A stretch of DNA of 5,936 bases, from the NCBI GenBank assembly GCA_905479025.1, contig CAJQKX010000636.1:1-5936 (forward strand), written 5' to 3'. The position numbers and the translations under genes are program-made. The stretch is from an uncultured Paraglaciecola sp. (GTDB taxonomy: Bacteria > Pseudomonadota > Gammaproteobacteria > Enterobacterales > Alteromonadaceae). This document shows positions 1 through 4,695 of this stretch, piece by piece (position 1 is the first letter of the stretch; every line of letters starts with the position of its first letter). Below the pieces are notes generated by a model. The model ran no database searches, had not been told where the DNA came from, and saw only the letters and a list, made by a program, of their open reading frames with translations.

Positions 1-1
1 T

Positions 2-160
2 CGAAGCCGCGTCGAAACCAAAATGCACTGTATCAAACTACTCGGCCAATCGTTGATGGCGCGGGACTTTGAGAGGCAGGTCGCAGAAATCCAAATCCGC
101 ATCGCCGTCCTCAATCGCTACACTGCTTTTGGTATACCTGTCACGGAACCTGTAGGCTAA
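2..160 (+). CDS. IS5-family transposase, C-terminal 52 residues (5' end outside the window)
   Basis: The reading frame is open from base 2 to a TAA at 158-160. It encodes the last 52 residues of a DDE transposase that cuts and joins the ends of its own insertion sequence. The fragment opens within the IS5-family signature Y(2)R(3)E(6)K: the Arg is codon 1 (2-4), the Glu that completes the DDE triad is codon 5 (14-16), and the Lys is codon 12 (35-37). The remaining tail, including MARDFERQVAEIQIR and ending GIPVTEPVG, is typical of IS5/IS903-group transposases found widely in Alphaproteobacteria. Family members are roughly 300 residues, so most of the protein lies upstream. No stop or frameshift is seen in the visible part, but whether the whole gene is intact is unknown. 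Confidence 0.88.
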   Translation, partial: RSRVETKMHCIKLLGQSLMARDFERQVAEIQIRIAVLNRYTAFGIPVTEPVG

Positions 161-195
161 GTGCGTATGGGAAAGGGGAGGAACGTCCTTCACCC

Positions 196-213
196 GATTT
201 GTGCAACAAAGCC
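196..213 (-). repeat. Terminal inverted repeat (right end) of the insertion sequence
   Basis: Read on the minus strand this is GGCTTTGTTGCACAAATC, beginning with the GGCTTTGTTG start typical of IS903-type ends. It lies 36 bases beyond the transposase stop codon, as expected for the outer boundary of such an element. The boundary at 213/214 is inferred from this similarity alone, because the matching left end is not in the window. Confidence 0.8.
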
Positions 214-220
214 ATTGAAT

Positions 221-245
221 AGTACTTAACCACTAGATAAGTATT
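221..245. repeat. Imperfect hyphenated dyad upstream of hcp, possible operator
   Basis: The arm AGTACTTA (221-228) is matched by TAAGTATT (238-245), which is its reverse complement at 7 of 8 positions, with a 9-base spacer. Arms of this size and spacing, about 93 bases before the hcp start, suit a dimeric DNA-binding regulator. Such AT-rich dyads also arise by chance, so the assignment is tentative. Confidence 0.3.
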
Positions 246-322
246 AGATATTGCTTAAACTAAACTGTGGAGTAATGTGAACTTTTAATAAAACTGTGCT
301 GGTTAAGACCGCTCAGGTTAAC

Positions 323-330
323 AGGAAGGA
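323..330 (+). promoter_or_regulatory. Ribosome binding site that fixes the hcp start at 338
   Basis: AGGAAGGA lies 7 bases before the ATG at 338. This strong Shine-Dalgarno match selects that ATG over the in-frame GTG at 296, which has no comparable site. It also removes a 14-residue extension that Hcp proteins do not have. Confidence 0.8.
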
Positions 331-337
331 CTTGCCA

Positions 338-871
338 ATGGCTGATACCTACATCTCAATATCAACAATAAAAAAATCTGATTTAACAGGCGCAGCAACC
401 ATACCAAAAATAAATGATAAGGATAATTGGATTTCCATAAATTCAGTGTCATTTGGATTTGGGCGGTCGATCAGTATGGACGTCGGAAATGTCTCCAACG
501 CTGAAGTCGGTGTGCCGGGTCTAAGCGAGATAAGCATATCGCATACGATGGACGGCGCTTCGCCAGCCCTGCAGTCGATATTTTTTGCGCCAGGCGATGA
601 GGGGGCTGAAATATTTATTTTGATGACGAAAACAAAACGGACAGGAGACGGTTTGCAACCCGCTATGGAAATCGCTCTTAAGTCGGCAAGAATTTCGTCC
701 TACAGCTTTGGCGGTTCCGGTGGCTCTGGGGATGAGAGTATTACCATAGCTTATACAGACATAACTATTTCTCATTTTGTTGAAGATGAAAATGGGAAGC
801 TGGCTGCCGGCGCTAAGAAAGTGGGATATGACTTAGAAAAAGCGAAGTTAACTTTTAAAGCAATTGCTTAA
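338..871 (+). CDS. hcp: Hcp, T6SS inner tube protein
   Basis: Hcp (TssD) forms hexameric rings that stack into the inner tube of the T6SS tail. The tube is propelled into the target cell when the sheath contracts, and Hcp is also released in the medium. The 177-residue protein fits the Hcp1 family (usually about 160-175 residues). It shows the family pattern of a beta-barrel with little else: a middle segment EISISHTMDGASPAL (about 64-78), then strand ILMTKTK, then a glycine-rich loop GGSGGSGD (about 125-132) leading into the strand ITIAYTDITISH and the end KKVGYDLEKAKLTF. The ATG at 338 is chosen because of its ribosome binding site; an in-frame GTG at 296 gives a longer, unlikely product. 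No signal peptide is present, as expected for a T6SS substrate. No C-terminal toxin domain is fused, so this is a structural Hcp. It is the first gene of the operon, 18 bases before tssB. Confidence 0.93.
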   Translation: MADTYISISTIKKSDLTGAATIPKINDKDNWISINSVSFGFGRSISMDVGNVSNAEVGVPGLSEISISHTMDGASPALQSIFFAPGDEGAEIFILMTKTKRTGDGLQPAMEIALKSARISSYSFGGSGGSGDESITIAYTDITISHFVEDENGKLAAGAKKVGYDLEKAKLTFKAIA

Positions 872-889
872 ACACAGGAAGGTGAATAA

Positions 890-1396
890 ATGGCTCTTAA
901 TGCACAACAAAAGCGTGTCAGTAAAAATAGAGTAAGTATAACTTATGATGTAGAAGATGGTGGCGCAAAACAAACAAAAGAGCTTCCATTTGTGATCGGT
1001 ATGATTGGTGGCTATTCAGGTGACCGAGAAGACAGAGAAGCTTTGCATGAGCGGACTTTTTATAATGTTGATAAAGATAACTTTGACCAAGTCTTAAAAA
1101 GAGTGGCCCCGAAGGTATCTATGAAAGTTGATAATTTAATTGAGAACGATGGTACTGAAATGGCCGTTGAGATCAATTTTGATTCTATGAAAGATTTTGG
1201 CCCCGATTCGGTTGTGCAGCAAGTTGAGCCTTTAAGGAAACTAGCCGAAACGCGTGTGCAATTAATGGCAATCTTAGCGAAGTCCGAAAAGTCGAGAGAT
1301 CTTGAGAACGTTTTAAAAGAAGTGTTACAAAATGCGGATGCTTTAAAAAGTTTGTCAGACGATTTGGGTGTGGTTTCTAGTGAGGAGAATAAATAA
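890..1396 (+). CDS. tssB: TssB, T6SS contractile sheath small subunit
   Basis: TssB (VipA, ImpB) pairs with TssC to form the protomer of the contractile sheath around the Hcp tube in the cytoplasm. The 168-residue length is standard for the family. Recognisable blocks are LPFVIGMIGGYSGD (about 32-45), the segment TFYNVDKDNFDQVLKRVAP (about 56-74), the phrase MKDFGPDSVVQQVEPLRKL (about 100-118) matching the usual DF-PD pattern, and a charged helical C-terminal part. The start ATG has the ribosome binding site AGGAAGGTG at 876-884. The stop overlaps the start of tssC1 by one base (TAATG), which suggests translational coupling and suits a 1:1 complex. Confidence 0.94.
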   Translation: MALNAQQKRVSKNRVSITYDVEDGGAKQTKELPFVIGMIGGYSGDREDREALHERTFYNVDKDNFDQVLKRVAPKVSMKVDNLIENDGTEMAVEINFDSMKDFGPDSVVQQVEPLRKLAETRVQLMAILAKSEKSRDLENVLKEVLQNADALKSLSDDLGVVSSEENK

Positions 1397-2868
1397 TGGC
1401 TGACGAACAGACTAGTGCAGAAAATGCTGAAACGGCAGGCGAAGTTAGTATACTTGATAAAGCGCTTTCCGCGACTTCAACGACGCCTCCTGATCAAACA
1501 AAAGATCTTTTATCAGCGTTGGCAGCGCAAGCCATGGAAGGTTCTCTTACGTGGGATAAAAATGTTGGAGTTACGATTTCAAAAGCTATTGCTGGTATTG
1601 ATGCTCTTATGTCGAGGCAAGTCTCGGCTGTTATGCAAGGCTCAAAATTCAAAGAACTTGAAGGTTCTTGGCGTGGGCTTAACAAGGTAGTCCGAGAAAG
1701 TGAGATCGGTGCAAACCAAAAGATTAAGCTTGTGGACTACAATAAGGAAGAACTGCTTGAGCAGTTTGAGGATGCTCCTGCAGTAGATCGGAGTCCACTA
1801 TTTGAAGCGCTTTACCAAGACGAATTTGGAACGGCTGGTGGGGAGCCATACGGAGCGTTAGTTGGGGACTATTACTTTAACTTCAGTGATGAAGATTCAT
1901 CACTACTTACTTACATGGCAGAGGTAGCAGCCGCTTGTCATGCACCTTTACTAGCAGCCGCTGGTCCTGAAATGTTTGAGTATGAGACATTCGAAAAATT
2001 TGACGAGGGTCGACCAGTTGCTGCGGCGTTTGCATCACCAACATACGCAGGTTGGAACTCATTTCGAGACAGTGATGACTCTCGCTACGTGACACTGACA
2101 TTGCCAAGCACCTTAGCTAGGATGCCTTATGGTGCAAACGGGCTTTCGGCCAAGACATTTGATTTCTCTGAACTGAGCTTAGACATGGACGGGAATCAGA
2201 GGCCAACTGATAATTCGGAGCTAGTTTGGTCTAATGCGGCATATGAATTAGCGCTTAAATTAAATCATGCGTTTACTGAATTTGGCTGGTGTACAGGCAT
2301 TAGAGGTCTCGAAAATGGCGGCAAGGTAGAAAGCTTACCAAACCTAGTTTACAAAAGCGATGCAGGCGACAAAATCCAACAATGCCCTATCGAAGTCAAT
2401 TTGACAGATGAGCGTGAAAAAGAGCTAAGCGATCTAGGCTTTATGCCACTGGTTCACTACAAATCCACGGATTTTGGAGTATTTGTTGGTAGCCAGACTA
2501 CCCAAAGACCAAAGGTATTTGTAGACCCTGATGCAACTTCAAATGCAGCTATTTCCGCCCGTCTTCCATACATCATGGCAGCCAGTCGGATCGCTCATTA
2601 CCTCAAAGTCATGGGGCGGGATATGCTAGGTTCCAATATGGAGAAAGACGACATCCAAAGTATGCTAACGGCATGGATAGGTCAATTCACAGCTGCAGGT
2701 GCAATAGGTGATGCGCGCAACAGAACGCCACTGGCCGAGAGCATGATTGAAGTTGTAGAACAGCCTGGGAAGCCAGGAGCGTATTCTGCAGTTGCCTATC
2801 TTCGTCCTTGGCTTCAGCTAGAGGAACTAACAACCTCTGTCAGAATGGTCACAAAAATTCCAGGATAA
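1396..2868 (+). CDS. tssC: TssC, T6SS contractile sheath large subunit (canonical copy)
   Basis: TssC (VipB, ImpC) is the main mass of the sheath and its contraction supplies the force for injection. The 490-residue length is typical. Family landmarks seen are LEGSWRGL (about 88-95), the block GTAGGEPYGALVGDYYF (about 145-161), SPTYAGWNSFRDSDDSRY (about 213-230), ARMPYG (about 240-245), the segment LSDLGFMPLVHYKSTDFGVF (about 343-362), RIAHYLKVMGRDM (about 397-409), and the C-terminal signature YLRPWLQLEELTTSVR (468-483) followed by MVTKIPG. All hallmarks of a working sheath protein are therefore present. The start overlaps the tssB stop by one base and has GAGGAG at 1382-1387 as ribosome binding site. 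This is the copy expected to pair with TssB; a divergent second copy follows 10 bases later. Confidence 0.95.
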   Translation: MADEQTSAENAETAGEVSILDKALSATSTTPPDQTKDLLSALAAQAMEGSLTWDKNVGVTISKAIAGIDALMSRQVSAVMQGSKFKELEGSWRGLNKVVRESEIGANQKIKLVDYNKEELLEQFEDAPAVDRSPLFEALYQDEFGTAGGEPYGALVGDYYFNFSDEDSSLLTYMAEVAAACHAPLLAAAGPEMFEYETFEKFDEGRPVAAAFASPTYAGWNSFRDSDDSRYVTLTLPSTLARMPYGANGLSAKTFDFSELSLDMDGNQRPTDNSELVWSNAAYELALKLNHAFTEFGWCTGIRGLENGGKVESLPNLVYKSDAGDKIQQCPIEVNLTDEREKELSDLGFMPLVHYKSTDFGVFVGSQTTQRPKVFVDPDATSNAAISARLPYIMAASRIAHYLKVMGRDMLGSNMEKDDIQSMLTAWIGQFTAAGAIGDARNRTPLAESMIEVVEQPGKPGAYSAVAYLRPWLQLEELTTSVRMVTKIPG

Positions 2869-2878
2869 GGGAGCTATA

Positions 2879-4279
2879 ATGCTTAGTGGTTCGGAGGCTT
2901 TATCACAAGAAGCATGGCCTAACCCGCCCACCAAAATTTTGGTGGGCAGGGATACGACTTTAAACATATGGAGTGCACTTAGCCAGTGCAAGTCTGTTGA
3001 GCAGCTTCGATATGAAGCTGCTCAAATAATACTGGAAATAGAACGGGTTATTTCGGTACAATTATCAGAAATTTTAGAAAATGACCATTTTAGCACACTT
3101 GAAGCGCGGTGGCGTGGAGTCCAGAACGTAGTTTGGGATGTTAATAAACCAAGAGAAATAATAATAAAAGTCATGGATATGTCATGGGTTGAAATTAGTC
3201 AGGATCTAAATTCTCAAATATCTGTTAAAAACACATTTTTACAAAATCAAATGGGGGTACGCGAATTAGACACTTTAGGCGGTCAACCGTTTGGAGTTGT
3301 TTTTATTGACCATTACCTGTCATTGGATATGGCTCAAGAATTTGACGATCTATACACAGCGCAACTATTGTGTTCGTTAGGCGAGATCTGCGCTTGTCCT
3401 ATTATTACATCTATTGCGGAGGATTTTTTTGGAGAGGTTGATGCGGGATGGAAAACTAAAACTATTAGAATTAATAACATCTTAAATAGTGAGGATTACA
3501 TTGGATGGAGCGATCTGAGAAATCATAAAAGCTCTCGTTTTTTGGGACTGGTCCTCCCAGAAATTTTAATGCGGACTAGGTATGAAAATCTAAATATCGG
3601 TTTTAATTTTAGTCAATTGCCATCCCAAGCCAGTGGACTTTGGGGAAACGCTGGTACAGAGTTTCTGCGCTCAATTATAGCAGAATTTGAACGAACCGCT
3701 TGGTTTGGCTATCTAAAGCTTATTGGCCCAAAAAGGAAATTAGGCGCTGTTTTATCTGAGCCGTGTGCTCCGTTGCCTTTTGGCTCTGTAAGACGCCACG
3801 TGGCAAAAGTACGGTTCACCCGCGGTCTTGGCCAATTTTATTCAGACCAAGGTTTTATACCGCTGTGTGAAAGTTTGAGATCTCACGACCTTTATTTCGT
3901 TGGCAATAGATCAGTTCACAACTGTCGCGGATCTGGCAACTTGGAAGTCTTGACCCAAATTCAGACCGTGTTAATCGCCTGTAGAATGGTTCATTATCTG
4001 AAGATTCAGGTTCGATTTTTAATAGGGAAGGTTACTACCGCGTCAGAGTGCGAAGGCCGTCTTATTGATTGGATTAGCCAGTATTGTGCAAGTATGGAAA
4101 GTGCATCGGCAGAGGGTCTAGCACAGTTCCCCTTAAAAGATGCAGTTGTATCAGTAAAAACGCAGGATAACACGCTTGATCAACTCAATTGCGATATTTC
4201 AATCGTGCCTCAGTATCAAATTGACTGTGTTGCTGGAGAAATAAATATTTCAACAAATTTAAATGCAAGATCTGATTAA
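2879..4279 (+). CDS. Second, divergent TssC-family protein (ImpD-like)
   Basis: This 466-residue protein is a paralogue of the TssC encoded just before it. Shared landmarks in the same order are LEARWRGVQNVVWDV (about 74-88), DTLGGQPFGVVFIDHYLSLD (131-150), the phrase YIGWSDLRNHKSSRFLGLVLP, a MRTRY matching ARMPY, SDQGFIPLCESLRSHDLYF, and RMVHYLKIQVRFLIGK. It departs from the family at both ends. The N-terminus before LEARWRG is about 14 residues shorter, and the C-terminal LRPxxQLEEL signature is replaced by IVPQYQIDCVAGEINIST near 442-459. In the rhizobial imp locus a second TssC-family gene, impD, likewise follows impC, so the duplication is a known arrangement. Its role there and here may be a minor sheath or baseplate-proximal component, but this is inference. 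It has its own ribosome binding site AAGGGAG at 2867-2873, and its first 150 bases carry three inverted repeats. Confidence 0.87.
   Translation: MLSGSEALSQEAWPNPPTKILVGRDTTLNIWSALSQCKSVEQLRYEAAQIILEIERVISVQLSEILENDHFSTLEARWRGVQNVVWDVNKPREIIIKVMDMSWVEISQDLNSQISVKNTFLQNQMGVRELDTLGGQPFGVVFIDHYLSLDMAQEFDDLYTAQLLCSLGEICACPIITSIAEDFFGEVDAGWKTKTIRINNILNSEDYIGWSDLRNHKSSRFLGLVLPEILMRTRYENLNIGFNFSQLPSQASGLWGNAGTEFLRSIIAEFERTAWFGYLKLIGPKRKLGAVLSEPCAPLPFGSVRRHVAKVRFTRGLGQFYSDQGFIPLCESLRSHDLYFVGNRSVHNCRGSGNLEVLTQIQTVLIACRMVHYLKIQVRFLIGKVTTASECEGRLIDWISQYCASMESASAEGLAQFPLKDAVVSVKTQDNTLDQLNCDISIVPQYQIDCVAGEINISTNLNARSD
2926..2947. repeat. Perfect 22-bp palindrome inside the start of tssC2
   Basis: The half-site GCCCACCAAAA (2926-2936) is followed directly by its exact reverse complement (2937-2947). 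The first base lies 47 bases after the A of the tssC2 start codon, and the palindrome encodes roughly PPTKILVG. As RNA it could form a GC-rich 7-bp stem extended by A-U pairs. It is not followed by a run of T, so it does not look like an intrinsic terminator. As DNA it could be a protein binding site. Confidence 0.85.
2974..2990. repeat. Short inverted repeat in tssC2 (6-bp arms, 5-base loop)
   Basis: TGCACT (2974-2979) and AGTGCA (2985-2990) are exact reverse complements separated by TAGCC. On its own this would be unremarkable. It is listed because it sits between two much stronger inverted repeats. Confidence 0.5.
2997..3025. repeat. Hairpin with a perfect 12-bp stem and 5-base loop in tssC2
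   Basis: TTGAGCAGCTTC (2997-3008) and GAAGCTGCTCAA (3014-3025) are exact reverse complements around the loop GATAT. In the transcript this would be a stable hairpin lying about 120 bases into the coding region. There is no T-run after it, so termination is unlikely. Effects on mRNA stability, pausing or ribosome progress are possible but unproven. Confidence 0.85.
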
Positions 4280-4297
4280 TGAGCTTTTCAAGATCTT
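4267..4297. repeat. Inverted repeat that places the tssC2 stop and tssE start in its loop
   Basis: AAGATCT (4267-4273) and AGATCTT (4291-4297) are exact reverse complements. The 17-base loop contains the overlapping TAATG where tssC2 ends and tssE begins. The stem is short and AT-rich, so the hairpin would be weak; a regulatory role is speculative. Confidence 0.35.
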
Positions 4298-4695
4298 TTT
4301 TAACTGAATCTGAATCTGAATCTGAAGATGATGACATTGCTCAAGCTATCAACCTACATCTTTTAACGTTTATTCAAACTTTAACACCGGGAGTCGAGGT
4401 GGGAGACGAGTTAAAGTTGGTTAAAAAGAGTAATTTGTGCTACGGAATGGAAGCAATATGGCATTATATCAATTCAGACCGTGAATTGGATTTTAAAAGA
4501 GGTCTAAGAAAGCATTTTTTAGAGTTTGAAACAAGATTGCTTTCGATAACTGCCTTCGAGGTTGAAAAAAATGATTCAAAAAATGCCTTTGTGATTTTCA
4601 TTGAGGCTCAAGTTTTGGATGGAAAAATTGTAAAAGAAATTAATTTTGGTACGGAAATCTCTATTTTTGATCAACAATTGGAGCTGGATTCTTAA
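4279..4695 (+). CDS. tssE: TssE, T6SS baseplate protein (gp25-like)
   Basis: TssE is the T6SS relative of bacteriophage T4 gp25, a small baseplate component at the point where sheath assembly starts. The 138-residue length fits the family. The core is recognisable: a helical segment AINLHLLTFIQTL (about 23-35), LCYGMEAIW (about 53-61) where relatives have a YGLPD-type motif, then GLRKHFLEFETRLLSITAFEV (about 75-95) and the strand AFVIFIEAQVL (about 103-113). The usual EPR triad at the end of the core helix reads Glu84-Thr85-Arg86, so the proline is missing. The N-terminus has an acidic stretch ESESESEDDD coded by a 6-base tandem repeat. No good ribosome binding site precedes the ATG, and the start overlaps the tssC2 stop by one base, so translation is probably coupled. 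Identity rests on these motifs plus position before tssF. Confidence 0.87.
   Translation: MSFSRSFLTESESESEDDDIAQAINLHLLTFIQTLTPGVEVGDELKLVKKSNLCYGMEAIWHYINSDRELDFKRGLRKHFLEFETRLLSITAFEVEKNDSKNAFVIFIEAQVLDGKIVKEINFGTEISIFDQQLELDS
4304..4327 (+). repeat. Four tandem copies of a 6-base repeat (CTGAAT) near the start of tssE
   Basis: Three perfect copies of CTGAAT are followed by a fourth reading CTGAAG. They encode the alternating Ser-Glu run in TssE residues 10-16. Because the unit is 6 bases, loss or gain of copies by slippage would change the length of the acidic stretch by two residues without breaking the frame. Confidence 0.85.

Larger units (their letters stand above)
1..213 (+). mobile_element. 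Right end of an IS5-family insertion sequence (IS903-like), left part outside the window
   Basis: This stretch holds the 3' end of an IS5-type transposase gene, about 35 bases of noncoding sequence, and a terminal inverted repeat ending at 213. The end matches, from memory, 16 of 18 positions of the IS903 terminal repeat, so the element probably belongs to the IS903 subgroup of IS5. Members of that subgroup usually duplicate 9 bp of target on insertion, which would make bases 214-222 (attgaatag) one copy of the duplication. The other end lies outside the window, so neither the duplication nor the completeness of the element can be tested. The base composition appears richer in G and C than the T6SS genes that follow. 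Confidence 0.85.
214..337 (+). promoter_or_regulatory. AT-rich leader between the insertion sequence and hcp, probable promoter region
   Basis: These 124 bases separate the insertion sequence from the first T6SS gene and must hold whatever local promoter drives the operon, unless transcription enters from the insertion sequence. The region is strikingly AT-rich. A TTGAAT at 215-220 and several TA-rich hexamers (TAGATA at 234-239 and 245-250) are present, but no pair fits sigma-70 -35/-10 spacing well, and no sigma-54 GG-N10-GC element was found. An imperfect dyad lies at 221-245. No intrinsic terminator is visible. The promoter role is inferred from position only. Confidence 0.4.

Noticed and set aside
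296..337. In-frame GTG start giving Hcp 14 extra residues
   Set aside because: It lacks a ribosome binding site, while the ATG at 338 has AGGAAGGA at ideal spacing and gives the normal Hcp N-terminus.
214..337. Sigma-54 promoter, which drives hcp operons in some bacteria
   Set aside because: No GG-N10-GC element with suitable flanks was found on the plus strand of this region.
349..775. Minus-strand reading frames over hcp (349-537 and 521-775)
   Set aside because: They lie antisense to a well-supported gene, resemble no known protein and have no ribosome binding site I could identify.
858..869. 12-bp palindrome AAGCAATTGCTT at the end of hcp, as a terminator
   Set aside because: The stem is short and AT-rich with no T-run, and the tssB ribosome binding site follows at once, so termination is unlikely.
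1885..1904. Near-perfect palindrome in tssC1 (9-base arms, 2-base spacer)
   Set aside because: An inverted repeat of this size is expected by chance at a few tenths per window when short spacers are allowed, and it codes conserved-region residues with no other signal nearby.
1415..2107. Reading frames at 1415-1690 (+), 1494-1685 (-) and 1907-2107 (-)
   Set aside because: All lie within tssC1 in other frames; the composition is that of frame-shifted translations and tssC1 is convincing.
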